Positions 1 through 8,852 are shown, counted from the first letter of the stretch. The stretch is DNA of 64,000 bases from Lithodes maja (GCA_037953745.1 JBAKBP010007608.1:1-64000); one strand, 5' to 3'. Program-made: numbers and translations. Notes: generated by a model from the sequence alone, not told the origin.

Positions 1-320
1 GGAAGGGTTTTGTCGCGGTTTCTATTCGGATTCCCCATTGAAAACTAACCCCCGAAAAATGTGCTTGCTGAGCACCCTGCGACAATTGTCAGAAAAGTAT
101 GTTTGCTCAGCCGACTATAGTCACCACAACAAAATTAGCCTCACTCTATCTTTGACCATAGCCGGTTGAGCACCTGAACTCACGATTACAGATCGACCAT
201 GGTGTCAAAGTCTTTGATTACAATTTGGGCCTTGAGGGGTGTGGCCAACGGATTGAATAATTACTAGTTTGGGTCTATGTTTGGCTGTATATAAATCCTC
301 AGACCACACCTCTCTTCCAC

Positions 321-368
321 ATAGACCACACCCCCTATTTTTCATATAAAAAGGCTGAGGCGGGCTAG
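321..368 (+). promoter_or_regulatory. Recurring promoter module (P1)
   Basis: The module has a fixed order: ATAGACCACACCCCCTA, then a TATA-like CATATAAAAAGG, then GCTGAGGCGGGCTAG, followed about 55-80 bases later by an ATG. The same module occurs at 924, 2539, 3184, 6107, 6997, 9961 and 10452, mostly just before an acidic or basic small protein gene. The TATA spacing and the conserved downstream block fit a core promoter with a transcription start near the GGCTAG. Function is inferred from position and conservation only. Confidence 0.65.
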
Positions 369-421
369 TAAAGTTATCACAGCACCAGTAGTAGCAGAAG
401 CAGTACCAACATCTCGAATCA

Positions 422-781
422 ATGAATACCCTAAATTCGGATGCTGATGCTGATGCTGATGCTGAAGTGACAGAAATTAATACCCTAAATTCAGATTCTG
501 ATATTGATTCTGATGCCGAAGTGGATACTGATGACGAAGTGGTAGAGACATTATTCAACATGAAAACCAAGAAATATAAATGGACCATGGATGATGGTAC
601 TGGTGGTTCTTCTACAAGACCCCTGTTATCTCCCACCACAAAAACCGAGAAATCTAAATCGAATGATGGTAGTGGTGATTCTTCTACCAAACCCCAGTTG
701 ACTCCCATGCACCACTATTCCCCCATACCTGCGATTCATGCTATGCTTTCCCCAAGTATTGGCCCTATAAATAAGGGTTAA
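422..781 (+). CDS. Acidic N-terminus / S-T-P-K tail protein, copy 1 (119 aa)
   Basis: The product has an Asp/Ala/Glu-rich acidic first half (DADADADAEV-type repeats) and a Lys/Ser/Thr/Pro-rich second half containing LSPTTKTEKSKS-like motifs. It has no hydrophobic segment and is likely disordered. It starts at the first ATG after promoter P1, and the 3' element with AATAAA follows directly. It is a near-identical, 14-residue-shorter copy of the 2640-3041 gene, and shares its tail motif with the genes at 6201 and 7093. The alternating acidic and S/TPxK segments recall chromatin-associated tails, but no family is recognised. Role unknown. Confidence 0.7.
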   Translation: MNTLNSDADADADAEVTEINTLNSDSDIDSDAEVDTDDEVVETLFNMKTKKYKWTMDDGTGGSSTRPLLSPTTKTEKSKSNDGSGDSSTKPQLTPMHHYSPIPAIHAMLSPSIGPINKG

Positions 782-784
782 TAC

Positions 785-915
785 ATATTGTTTGGTCTCT
801 TAGGGGTTATTTATATACGGCCCTTTTATTTAGAGCCCTACTCCATCACATGTGTGTATGGTGTGGTATATTTGTTTTATAATAAACTTTCCTTAACCAG
901 AAAATTCGTTTCTTT
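785..915 (+). terminator. Dispersed 3'-UTR-like element with poly(A) signal (E1)
   Basis: It contains a GGGGTTATTTATATACGGCCC block, CATCACATGTGTGTATGGTGTGG, and a poly(A)-type AATAAAC followed by TTAACCAGAAAATTCG. It lies 4 bases after a stop codon. Related copies are at 3046, 3618 (minus), 8255, 25615 (minus), 29455, 38510 (minus), 52515, 56240 (minus), 57880 (minus) and 61840 (minus). Termination or polyadenylation is inferred from AATAAA and placement behind genes. Confidence 0.6.
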
Positions 916-923
916 TCAATACC

Positions 924-970
924 CATAGACCACACCCCCTATTTTCATAAAAAGGCTGAGACTGGCTAGC
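924..970 (+). promoter_or_regulatory. Recurring promoter module (P2) before a gene remnant
   Basis: A second copy of the ACCACACCCCCTATTTTCATAAAAAGGCTGAG module. Downstream, 975-1030 holds only a short remnant of the acidic gene family (a GAAGTGGTAGAAATATTG stretch) after an ATG with an early stop. The remnant ends in a donor-like CCAGTAAGT. The promoter may therefore drive a non-coding or spliced transcript, or be dead. Confidence 0.5.
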
Positions 971-1135
971 AACATGATTCACTTGTAGCACCGAAGTGGT
1001 AGAAATATTGTCCGAAAAGTCCAGTAAGTTGTGTTTTTAATTCTCTAATGCTTTCCACGAGAAATTCCATATTATCTCTAATAACCTTCATATGGAATGT
1101 ACAAAATGACAGACGACTGAGGACAAAAAAATGTG

Positions 1136-1260
1136 TTATATGTAGTCGTCTTTAAGGTACCCATCACTCACCAGTGATGTATATATTACGTCCTTGATGG
1201 GGAGGTTGTCCCGGTTCCGGAGTGTTGTCTGGAAGAAGACGTTCGGATAGGATGTGATGG
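1136..1260 (-). pseudogene. Fragment of the 'SYPN' gene family (see 8853 and 58825)
   Basis: Minus-strand translation gives a SITSYPNVFFQTTLRN-like stretch and a VSDGYLKDDYI ending. It matches the conserved centre of the spliced gene at 8853-9851 and of the protein at 58825-59820. It has no start of its own. It is fused at about 1265 to a fragment of a different gene, so it is a copied shard rather than a gene. The second copy at about 3380-3497 is shorter. Confidence 0.7.
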
Positions 1261-1275
1261 AGATGTCTCGGCGAT

Positions 1276-1390
1276 TGCTCATGTTTTCTTTTCGTACCCA
1301 TAGAGCATCACGGGATATAAAAAGTCGACGAGGGTGATTTTGTAGTTGATGGTTAGCACAATATAATTCCCCATTACCCAGATTCGTTTT
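1276..1390 (-). pseudogene. Copied fragment of the 448-aa gene at 3712-5058
   Basis: About 115 bases closely match 4147-4262 (shared blocks GGGATATAAAA and GTAGTTGATGGTTAGCACA) in the same orientation, with a few substitutions and a small deletion. The frame is shifted relative to the source gene. The right edge runs straight into the first unit of the 71-bp array at a CCCATTA/CCCAGATTC junction. Confidence 0.8.
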
Positions 1391-2210
1391 CAAGCCACGG
1401 GGGTGGTATTTGACCTCATCTTCCCGCCTCCTGGAAAGTGTTTTGGCCCAGATTCGATCTCAAACCACGGGGGTGGTGTTTGACCTCATCTTCCCGCCTC
1501 CTGGAAAGTGTTTTGGCCCAGATTCGATCTCAAGCCACGGGGGGTGGTATTTGACCTCATCTTCCCGCCTCCTGGAAAGTGTTTTGGCCCAGATTCGATC
1601 TCAAACCACGGGGGTGGTGTTTGACCTCATCTTCCCGCCTCCTGGAAAATGTTTTGGCCCAGATTCGATCTCAAGCCACGGGGGTGGTATTTGACCTCAT
1701 CTTCCCGCCTCCTGGAAAGTGTTTTGGCCCAGATTCGTTTTCAAGCCACGGGGGGTGGTGTTTGACCTCATCTTCCCGCCTCCTGGAAAGTGTTTTGGCC
1801 CAGATTCGATCTCAAACCACGATGGGTGGTGTTTTTACCTCATCTTCCCGCCTCCTGGAAAGTGTTTTGGCCCAGATTCGTTTTCAAACCACGGGGGTGG
1901 TATTTGACCTCATCTTCCCGCCTCCTGGAAAGTGTTTTGGCCCAGATTCGTTTTCAAGCCACGGGGGTGGTATTTGACATCATCTTCCCGCCTCCTGGAA
2001 AATGTTTTGGCCCAGATTCGATCTCAAGCCACGGGGGTGGTATTTGACCTCATCTTCCCGCCTCCTGGAAAGTGTTTTGGCCCAGATTCGTTTTCAAGCC
2101 ACGGGGGTGGTGTTTGACCTCATCTTCCCGCCTCCTGGAAAGTGTTTTGGCCCAGATTCGATCTCAAACCATGATGGGTGGATTTTGACCATCCAAGTGA
2201 TCACTCTCCC
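1378..2210. repeat. Tandem array of about 11 units of 70-72 bp
   Basis: Each unit contains CACGGGGGTGGTATTTGACC, CATCTTCCCGCCTCCTGGAA and TTTTGGCCCAGATTCG, followed by either GATCT or TTTTC before CAAGCCACGG. Unit length is not a multiple of three, so the overlapping open frames across it are by-products and are not annotated. Degenerate units recur at 5110-5345 and 5488-5760. It could be a homologous-region-like repeat, but no function is shown by the sequence. Confidence 0.9.
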
Positions 2211-2538
2211 GCTTCCTGGGAAGGGTTTTGTCGCGGTTTCTATTCGGATTCCCCATTGAAAACTAACCCCGAAAAATGTGCTTGCTGAGTACCCTGCGAC
2301 AATTGTCAGAAAAAGTATCTTTGCTCAGCCGACTATAGTCACCACAAAAAAATTAGCCTCACTCTATCTTTGACCATAGCCGGTTGAGCACCTGAACTCA
2401 CGATTACAGATCGACCATGGTGTCAAAGTCTTTGATTACGATTTGGGCCTTGAGGGGTGTGGTCAACGGATTGAATAATTACTAGTTTGGGTCTATGTTT
2501 GGCTGTATATAAATCCTCAGACCACACCTCTCTTCCAC

Positions 2539-2586
2539 ATAGACCACACCCCCTATTTTTCATATAAAAAGGCTGAGGCGGGCTAG
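2539..2586 (+). promoter_or_regulatory. Recurring promoter module (P3)
   Basis: Identical to P1: the ACCACACCCCCTA block, CATATAAAAAGG and GGCTGAGGCGGGCTAG, located about 55 bases before the ATG at 2640. Confidence 0.65.
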
Positions 2587-2639
2587 TAAAGTTATCACAG
2601 CACCAGTAGTAGCAGAAGCAGTACCAACATCTCGAATCA

Positions 2640-3041
2640 ATGAATAACCTAAATTCGGATGCTGATGCTGATGCTGATGCCGAAGTGACAGAAATTAATA
2701 CCCTAAATTCAGATTCTGATACTGATTCTGATGCCGAAGTGGATACTGATACTGATTCTGATGCCGAAGTGGATACTGATACTCATACTAATGACGAAGT
2801 GGTAGAGACATTATTCAACATGAAAACCAAGAAATATAAATGGACCATGGATGATGGTACTGGTGGTTCTTCTACAAGACCCCTGTTATCTCCCGCCACA
2901 AAAACCGAGAAATCTAAATCGAATGATGGTAGTGGTGATTCTTCTACCAAACCCCAGTTGACTCCCATGCAACACTATTCCCCCATACCTGCGATTCATG
3001 CTATGCCTCCCCCAAGTATTGGCCCTATAAATAAGGGTTAA
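2640..3041 (+). CDS. Acidic N-terminus / S-T-P-K tail protein, copy 2 (133 aa)
   Basis: Paralogue of the 422-781 product with a longer acidic repeat region (TDTDSDAEVDTD-type). The C-terminal half is nearly identical, including the KTKKYKWTMDDGTGGSS segment and the Pro-rich end. The start is the first ATG after P3; element E2 follows the stop. The expanded acidic repeat in one copy shows that the repeat length is unstable. Function unknown; see the 7093-8178 gene for the tail motif. Confidence 0.7.
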   Translation: MNNLNSDADADADAEVTEINTLNSDSDTDSDAEVDTDTDSDAEVDTDTHTNDEVVETLFNMKTKKYKWTMDDGTGGSSTRPLLSPATKTEKSKSNDGSGDSSTKPQLTPMQHYSPIPAIHAMPPPSIGPINKG

Positions 3042-3045
3042 TACA

Positions 3046-3175
3046 TATTGTTTGGTCTCTTAGGGGTTATTTATATACGGCCCTTTTATTTTGAGCCCTA
3101 CTCCATCACATGTGTGTATGGTGTGGTATATTTGTTTTATAATAAACTTTCCTTAACCAGAAAATTCGTTTCTTT
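3046..3175 (+). terminator. Dispersed 3'-UTR-like element (E2)
   Basis: Near-identical to E1, with AATAAAC and the ACATGTGTGTATGGTGTGG block, directly behind the 2640-3041 gene. Confidence 0.6.
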
Positions 3176-3183
3176 TCAATACC

Positions 3184-3230
3184 CATAGACCACACCCCCT
3201 ATTTTCATAAAAAGGCTGAGACTGGCTAGC
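3184..3230 (+). promoter_or_regulatory. Recurring promoter module (P4) before a remnant
   Basis: Same as P2, part of the duplicated unit. No intact gene follows; 3235-3290 carries the same remnant and donor-like sequence. Confidence 0.5.
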
Positions 3231-3617
3231 AACATGATTCACTTGCAGTACCGAAGTGGTAGAAATATTGTCCGAAAAGTCCAGTAAGTTGTGTTTTTAA
3301 TTCTCTAATGCTTTCCACGAGAAATTCCATATTATCTCTAATAACCTTCATGTGGAATGTAAAAAATAACAGACGACTGAGGTGTTATATGTAGTCTTCT
3401 ATATGGTACCCATCACTCATTAGTGATGTATATATTACGTCCTTGATGGGGAGGTTGTCCCGGTTCCGGAGTGTTGTCTGGAAGAAGACGTTCGGATATG
3501 AAAAGTGTTACGGGTGAGAGTCTATCTCTTGCTTCTCAATCCTGGTCCCCTACCAGAAACTCTAACCCGGATTCCTCGACTATAGAGAGGTAGGTGTCAG
3601 GGATGAACAAAAATTAG

Positions 3618-3700
3618 TGTTCTGGTTAAATAGTTTATTTTTATAAAAAAAAATATATACCACACACCATGACGGAGGTGTGTGAGTACGGCTCATAAGG
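3618..3700 (-). terminator. Dispersed 3'-UTR-like element, minus orientation (E3)
   Basis: Read on the minus strand it contains the CACACACCTCC / ATGGTGTGTGGT block and an AATAAAC followed by AACCAGAAC. It lies just behind the stop of the minus-strand 448-aa gene, as expected for its poly(A) site. Confidence 0.6.
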
Positions 3701-3711
3701 AGGTGTGGGGG

Positions 3712-5058
3712 TTAGTTTTCAATTATCGCCATCAACTGTTTAATATTTTCTTGTATCAATATATTTTCATCACGTTTATTATCAAATTTTAAATTAATTA
3801 GGGTATCTAATAATAATTTGTAGAGTGTGTAACTATTTAAATGTTTATGGGTGTTAATACTCGAACTAAACTTATTATACTTATTCTCAATATAACTCAA
3901 AAGAAATATCTTATGGTTATGACAATTTATAAGTATTGGTGGAATGAGAAATATATATTGGGGTGAAAAATAAAAATGTTGATTGGTCACTTCCACCAAA
4001 ATACTATCCCTATTTATTGTTCCAAATTTACTCATCTCGGCATAATTATAGTAGTCAATCTCGAGAGAATTATTCAGGTGTTTAAGTTTTTTTATTTTAG
4101 TCGACCTCTCTCTCTCTCCATATAACATTTTCAATAAATCCACATACGATTGCTCGTGTTTTCTTTTCGTGCCCTTCTGTTCATAGAGCGTCACGGGATA
4201 TAAAATGTCGATGAGGGTGATATTGTAGTTGATGGTTAGCACAATATAATTCCCCATTATACAGAGTCCCTCTAATCTTTGGAGACTATTGTTGTTATTC
4301 GTTAAGAGGTATGTCAATTCCTTACACAGACAGGCGCTTTCAATATTGTCCTTTATATTCTGGACTGCTCCTCCCCCCCCCCAGGTTAAATTATTGGGTC
4401 CATTGGGAAAGCGAATTTGATTAGAATTGAAACCCCTCAAAACAATCTGTACCTCGTATTCTAAGTGAGATTCTGTAACATCTTTTATATTTAACGATTT
4501 ATACATATCGGTGGTCATAGCATTAGAAATGTACGACTTGAGAAAAAGATACTTGCCATTCGTTGTTTTAGACTGGCTTAATATTTGGTCAATGAAACCA
4601 TAGGGGGCGATTACACCTTTATCCGAGGCACACGATGGACAAATGTGGCACTTGACACACACCACCCGCCAATTACACTGTGAACAAAACCCCCTTATTG
4701 ATGCATCTAAATGATCAATTTCTACCAAGTCATAATCTTCTCCTTCTTTAAAAATATCATTGCAGCAAAATTTGAATCCACCCTCTATACCACTTTCCAT
4801 GAAATCTATAAAATTATGACTATTTTTTAAATAATCTCGAATGGCAACCATTTCGAGAAAATTTGTGACAGAGTCATGAAATTGTATGGTCTTACCTCCA
4901 TTTGATGATAAGAATAATTTCATGTCTTTTAACAATTTTTTCTTGGGACAGTTACAATATAATGTCTCGATCCATAGAGCCAGTTTATCGTACTGACAAT
5001 TTGGTTCGTCATTTCGAGTTACCACCATTTCATTGAAACATTCGGAGAGAGATGACAT
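3712..5058 (-). CDS. Cys-rich protein of unknown function (448 aa)
   Basis: An intact frame with no recognised family. Residues of about 125-150 hold a dense Cys cluster (FCSQCNWRVVCVKCHICPSC) with four CxxC-type pairs, likely a zinc-binding module. A KRKHEQ and KIKKLKHL basic stretch lies in the second half. The start is taken at the ATG at 5058; the two codons upstream begin with TTG. An 11-C homopolymer at about 4371-4381 lies inside the coding region (WGGGGAV), a likely slippage site. A fragment of this gene is copied at 1276-1390. E3 supplies a 3' end. Confidence 0.7.
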   Translation of the reverse strand: MSSLSECFNEMVVTRNDEPNCQYDKLALWIETLYCNCPKKKLLKDMKLFLSSNGGKTIQFHDSVTNFLEMVAIRDYLKNSHNFIDFMESGIEGGFKFCCNDIFKEGEDYDLVEIDHLDASIRGFCSQCNWRVVCVKCHICPSCASDKGVIAPYGFIDQILSQSKTTNGKYLFLKSYISNAMTTDMYKSLNIKDVTESHLEYEVQIVLRGFNSNQIRFPNGPNNLTWGGGGAVQNIKDNIESACLCKELTYLLTNNNNSLQRLEGLCIMGNYIVLTINYNITLIDILYPVTLYEQKGTKRKHEQSYVDLLKMLYGERERSTKIKKLKHLNNSLEIDYYNYAEMSKFGTINRDSILVEVTNQHFYFSPQYIFLIPPILINCHNHKIFLLSYIENKYNKFSSSINTHKHLNSYTLYKLLLDTLINLKFDNKRDENILIQENIKQLMAIIEN

Positions 5059-5109
5059 TTGCAAAAATGGATTGAAAAATTTATTCTATTTATTTCTCAT
5101 GTTAACCCT

Positions 5110-5760
5110 GTCCACCCTAAAAAGGCTTTTTGTCCAGATTCAATCTCGCCTCCTGGGAAGGGGTTTTCCCGGGATTCGAGCTCATTTGTGATCATCTTCC
5201 CACACCTCCTAGGAATAGTTTTTGCTCAGATCATATCTCAAGCCATGGGGTGATGTTTGACCCTCCAAGTGATCATCTTCCCACCTCCTTGGAAAGGTTT
5301 TTTGCCCAGATTCAATCTCAAGCCATGGGGGTGGGTTTGTGATCATCTTCTTAGGTTGTGTTGTCCTCTTTGTCTCTACCTCACCAACACCAATGATATT
5401 TTCATATCCGCCAACTGACCGAGTGTTGTAGCGTTCCTAAACTGACTACCTCTATACATTCCCTAATTTCACTCAGCCAGCTACAGAAGTTCAGCTCGAA
5501 TCCTGGGAAAACCCCCTTCCCAGGAGGCGAGAAAACCCAGCCTCCTGGGAAGGGGTTTTCCGGGATTCGAGCTCATTTGTGATCATCTTCCCACACCTCC
5601 TAGGAATAGTTTTTAACCCAGATCAGATCTCAAGCCATGGGGTGATGTTTGACTCTCCAAGTGATCATCTTCCCACCTTCTTGGAAAGGCTTTTTTACCC
5701 AGATTCGATCTCAAGCCATGGGGTGACCTCATCTTCCCACCTCCACGTCATATTATACAG
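5110..5760. repeat. Degenerate relatives of the 71-bp array
   Basis: Two blocks (about 5110-5345 and 5488-5760) carry CTCCTGGGAAGGGGTTTTCC, GATTCGAGCTCATTTGTGATC and CAAGCCATGGGGTGA motifs clearly related to the 71-bp units, but diverged and interrupted. About 5350-5485 between them shows nothing recognisable. The short frames here have no codon signature of a gene. Confidence 0.75.
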
Positions 5761-5796
5761 TTTGGTCCGGCGAGTCCTAATCTGTTATCAGAATTG

Positions 5797-5862
5797 ATTG
5801 GCCTAGTTGGTGAAATGGCGGTACCGGAGCCGGAATTTTAAATAGTCAGGTCGGATTCCCAT
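5797..5862 (+). other. tRNA-like promoter pair, possible SINE head
   Basis: TGGCCTAGTTGG (5799-5810) fits a pol III A box and GGTCGGATTCC (5849-5859) fits a B box, with tRNA-like spacing. No complete cloverleaf is evident, so it is more likely a tRNA-derived SINE fragment than a tRNA gene. Chance similarity is possible. Confidence 0.3.
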
Positions 5863-6106
5863 TGAAAACTAGCCCCATAAAGTGTACTTTGTTCAACCGA
5901 CTATAGTCACCACAAAAAACAAATTACCCTCACTCTATATTTGACCATAGCTGGTTGAGCACCTGAACTCACGATTACAGATAGACCATGGCGTCAAAAT
6001 CTTAGATTGTGATTTGGGCCTTGAGGGGTGTGGTCAGTGGATTGAATAAATACTAGTTTGGGTCTGTGATTGGCTGTATATAAATCCTCAGACCACCTCT
6101 CGTCCA

Positions 6107-6156
6107 CATAGACCACACCCCCTATTTTTTCATATAAAAAGGCTGAGGCGGGCTAG
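6107..6156 (+). promoter_or_regulatory. Recurring promoter module (P5)
   Basis: It carries the ACCACACCCCCTA, CATATAAAAAGG and GGCTGAGGCGGGCTAG blocks. The 230 bases upstream (5870-6100) also match the region upstream of P1 (a TTGACCATAGC...GGTTGAGCACCTGAA stretch), so the conserved control region is longer than the core. Confidence 0.65.
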
Positions 6157-6200
6157 TAAAGCTATCACAACACCAGTAGTAGTACCAAAAACACGAATCA

Positions 6201-6911
6201 ATGAATATCCTAAATTCTGATGTTGATACTGAAGCTGATGTTAATACCAAAGCTATAGAAATGAATACCCTAAATACTGATTCTAATGCTGATATCGAAG
6301 TGGGTATTGATACTTGTACAGAAGTGATAGAAATGAATACCCCAAATACTGATTCTAATGCTGATATCGAAGTGGGTATTGATGCTTGTACAGAAGTGAT
6401 AGAAATGAATACCCTAAATACTGATTCTAATGCTGATATCGAAGTGGGTATTGATGCTTGTACAGAAGTGATAGAAATGAATACCCTAAATACTGATTCT
6501 AATGCTGATATCGAAGTGAGTATTGATGCTGTTGCTAATATCGAAGTGGATACTGATTCTGATACATGTGCTGATGAAGAAGTGGCGGAGATATTATCCA
6601 ACATGAAAACCGAGAAATATATCTCGACCATAGATGATGGTGTTAAACCCCAGTTATCTCCCACCACGATAATCAAGAAATTTAAATCGGATGGTGTTGG
6701 TGGTTCTTCTACCAAACTCCAGTTATCTCCCACCACGAAAACCAAGAAATTTAAATCGGATGATGTTGGTGGTTCTTCTACCAAACCCCAGTTATCCCCC
6801 ACCAAGAAATCTGAATCGACCATGGATGATGATATTGACATCGTAAAAACCGGTTGGATCTTCTGTAAACCCAACCAGTTTTCGTTATACAAGCGCCCAT
6901 TAATAGGTTAG
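6201..6911 (+). CDS. Acidic-repeat / S-T-P-K tail protein (236 aa)
   Basis: Member of the 422/2640 family. The first half contains about four 24-residue repeats (72 bp, TEVIEMNTLNTDSNADIEV-like). The second half has LSPTTKTKKFKSDD-type repeats. The C-terminus, from about residue 205, is unique and less charged (IVKTGWIFCKP). The start ATG at 6201 lies about 45 bases after the P5 core. No transmembrane segment or catalytic motif is visible. Likely disordered and charge-segregated; a nucleoprotein or chromatin role is inference. Confidence 0.7.
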   Translation: MNILNSDVDTEADVNTKAIEMNTLNTDSNADIEVGIDTCTEVIEMNTPNTDSNADIEVGIDACTEVIEMNTLNTDSNADIEVGIDACTEVIEMNTLNTDSNADIEVSIDAVANIEVDTDSDTCADEEVAEILSNMKTEKYISTIDDGVKPQLSPTTIIKKFKSDGVGGSSTKLQLSPTTKTKKFKSDDVGGSSTKPQLSPTKKSESTMDDDIDIVKTGWIFCKPNQFSLYKRPLIG

Positions 6912-6996
6912 TTGAACACCCACCACATATATGAGAAGGTTAACAGGTCATGGTCTGGGCCTAAGATTGGTTGTATCCTCAGACCACCTCCCATCC

Positions 6997-7048
6997 ATAT
7001 AGACCACACCCCCTCACATTTCATATAAAAAAGCATGAGGCGGGCTAG
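6997..7048 (+). promoter_or_regulatory. Recurring promoter module (P6)
   Basis: Variant with ACCACACCCCCTCACATT, CATATAAAAAAGCATGAGGCGGGCTAG, about 45 bases before the ATG at 7093. Confidence 0.6.
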
Positions 7049-7092
7049 CAAAGTTATCTCAGCGGCAGCAACACTACCGACAACTCGAATTA

Positions 7093-8178
7093 ATGGACAC
7101 CCAAGATTCTGAAGATGGTGTTTTGGCGGCGAAAATTGAAATGATAGAGATACAACCCAAAATCATATTTTCTAGACAAATATTTTCTGACGGGACAATG
7201 AACATCCGAGATGTACTTGTGAAGACAATTGATGTGGTGGAGAAATTGTTGGGAAATGGGGTAATGGATAAGGGAGATTATTCTGATGAAGTGGCAGATA
7301 TATTGGAAAAATCGACAATGAAGATGGATGATGATATTGGCGGTTCTTCTACCAAACTCCAGTTGACTCTCACCAAGAAATCTAAATCTACTACTTCTTC
7401 TACGGAAAAATCTAAATCTACTACTTCTACCAAATCCCAGTTGAATCCCATCACGAAAACCAAGAAATCTACTTATCCTACCAAACGACAGTTGACTCCC
7501 ATCACGAAAACCAAGAAATCTACTTCTCCTACCAAAAGACAGTTGACCCCCATCACGAAAACCAAGAAATCTAAATCTATTTCCTCTACCAAACCCCAGT
7601 TGACTACCATCACGAAAACCAAGAAATCTACTTCTCCTACCAAACGACAGTTGACTCCCATCACGAAAACCAAGAAATCTACTTCTCCTACCAAACCCCA
7701 GTTGACCCCCATCACGAAAACCAAGAAATTTAAATCTATTTCCTCTACCAAACCCCAGTTGACTCCCATCACGAAAACCAAGAAATCTACTTCTCCTACC
7801 AAACGACAGTTGACTCCCATCACGAAAACCAAGAAATCTACTTCTCCTACCAAACCCCAGTGGACTCCCATCACGAAAACCAAGAAATCTACTTCTCCTA
7901 CCAAACCCCAGTGGACTCCCATCACGAAAACCAAGAAATCTAAATCTATTTCCTCTACCAAACCCCAGTTGACTCCCATCACGAAAACCAAGAAATCTAA
8001 ATCGACTTCCTCTACCAAACCCCAATTGACTCCCACCAAGAAATATAAATCGACTTCTTCTACCAAACACCAATTGACTCCCACCAAGAAATCTAAATCG
8101 ACTTCTTCTACCAAACCTCCCTCACAAATCCGTCACGAATGTGTACGGTGTGGTATTAATTTTTATTCATACACTTGA
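7093..8178 (+). CDS. Histone-H1-tail-like basic repeat protein (361 aa)
   Basis: Residues of about 1-95 are mixed and acidic, with an EVADILEKST segment shared with the acidic family. Residues of about 115-340 consist of at least 12 Lys/Thr/Ser/Pro repeats of 17-19 residues (51-57 bp), each with KTKKSTSPTK or KSKSISSTKP followed by QLTPIT. The S/T-P-T-K motifs resemble the S/TPxK minor-groove motifs of histone H1 and basic viral nucleoproteins. The strongly basic tail suggests DNA binding or compaction. The last 20 residues (after PPSQIRHECVRCG) differ and include a CxxC. It shares its promoter module with the H2A-like gene at 10597. DNA binding is inference. Confidence 0.75.
   Translation: MDTQDSEDGVLAAKIEMIEIQPKIIFSRQIFSDGTMNIRDVLVKTIDVVEKLLGNGVMDKGDYSDEVADILEKSTMKMDDDIGGSSTKLQLTLTKKSKSTTSSTEKSKSTTSTKSQLNPITKTKKSTYPTKRQLTPITKTKKSTSPTKRQLTPITKTKKSKSISSTKPQLTTITKTKKSTSPTKRQLTPITKTKKSTSPTKPQLTPITKTKKFKSISSTKPQLTPITKTKKSTSPTKRQLTPITKTKKSTSPTKPQWTPITKTKKSTSPTKPQWTPITKTKKSKSISSTKPQLTPITKTKKSKSTSSTKPQLTPTKKYKSTSSTKHQLTPTKKSKSTSSTKPPSQIRHECVRCGINFYSYT
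7440..8100 (+). repeat. In-frame 51-57 bp coding repeats
   Basis: Blocks of AAAACCAAGAAATCT and CTACCAAACCCCAGTTGACTCC alternate through the gene in multiples of three bases, so copy number can change without breaking the frame. After the stop, 8179-8235 contains one more unit out of the gene, showing that the repeat once extended further. Confidence 0.85.
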
Positions 8179-8254
8179 CTTCTTCTACCAAACCCCAGTT
8201 GACTCCCACCAAGAAATCTAAATGGACTTCTTCTACCATACTTCCCTTATACCT

Positions 8255-8310
8255 CCATTACATGTGTGCACGGTGGTATTACTTTTTTGTTTATAATTAA
8301 CTTTATTTAA
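8255..8310 (+). terminator. Dispersed 3'-UTR-like element (E4, partial)
   Basis: It has CATTACATGTGTGCACGGTGG and TTTATAATTAACTTTATTTAACC, a diverged copy of the E1 core, behind the 7093-8178 gene. The AATAAA is mutated here to AATTAA. Confidence 0.45.
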
Positions 8311-8372
8311 CCCTTTAGCGGGAAAAATAAATGGCCTTATGGGATATTTGCGGTAGGATTGAAATTAGAACC
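8308..8372 (+). repeat. Dispersed 'TTTAGCGG' intergenic element (R1); rest of 8179-8852 has no gene
   Basis: The core is CCCTTTAGCGG, then AATGGCC, GGGATATTTGCGGTAGG and ATTGAAAT. Copies occur at 27046 (plus), 29955 (minus) and 52675 (minus), with partial ones near 30795 and 35515. It is always intergenic. The remainder of the gap holds a 10-bp inverted repeat (CGGCCATCAA near 8540 with TTGATGGCCG near 8660) and no coding signal. Confidence 0.6.
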
Positions 8373-8852
8373 AATGACCCTATGTATGTAACTTATTCGG
8401 ATTAAAACATAGACTAATTCATTGGTATTTTTTATTAGATTGACCAAATTTTCCTATATAGATTTCCTATATTTCCTATATTTCCAATATTGTTTATTTA
8501 TATTAAGGGATATATAATGGCCACATTCGACCCCTCTATTCGGCCATCAAAAAAGAGATGGTACCACCACCACCCCTCCTACTAACTTCCTAATATTGCC
8601 TGGGCAAGATTCTCTTAGACCCCGATGGTTCGGGTCCCCTAATCGGAAAGAGATATCTTGATGGCCGTAAAGGCCTCTCAAACTATGCAATTCTATGATC
8701 GCAAAAGAAGACAGAGTATCTCCGGTGGCGACAGAATGGCCTAAGGGTTAACCATAAAACGCGTTTCGTTTCCACCTTGAAATATTTATCCAAAGGAAGG
8801 AATAAATGGTAAAAAATGAATGTGGTGATTATTTACATTTTATTGTTTCTAT

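Larger units (their letters stand above)
1..1260. repeat. Copy 1 of a 2.2-kb tandem duplication (left end cut by window)
   Basis: This stretch matches 2219-3497 base for base over most of its length, with a constant offset of 2218 until a 42-bp coding indel. The copy includes the upstream region, promoter module, acidic tail gene, 3' element and a second promoter module. The match stops near 1260/3497, where the two copies continue into unrelated fragments. The 71-bp array between the copies suggests that the duplicated unit was array plus gene. Confidence 0.9.
2219..3497. repeat. Copy 2 of the 2.2-kb tandem duplication
   Basis: It matches 1-1260, with a 42-bp in-frame insertion in the gene (extra Asp/Thr/Ser repeats) and small 3' differences. 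After 3497 it runs into a unique stretch (3498-3617) with no recognisable gene. Confidence 0.9.

Noticed and set aside
1410..2259. Several overlapping plus-strand frames of 61-132 residues across the 71-bp array
   Set aside because: The unit is not a multiple of three, so each frame reads the same repeat in rotation. There is no promoter or codon signature.
7090..8114. Long minus-strand frames (up to 327 residues) opposite the basic repeat gene
   Set aside because: They are complements of the KTKKSTSPTK repeats, giving an artificial Gly/Phe/Arg repeat. The plus-strand frame has the promoter, 3' element and family relatives.
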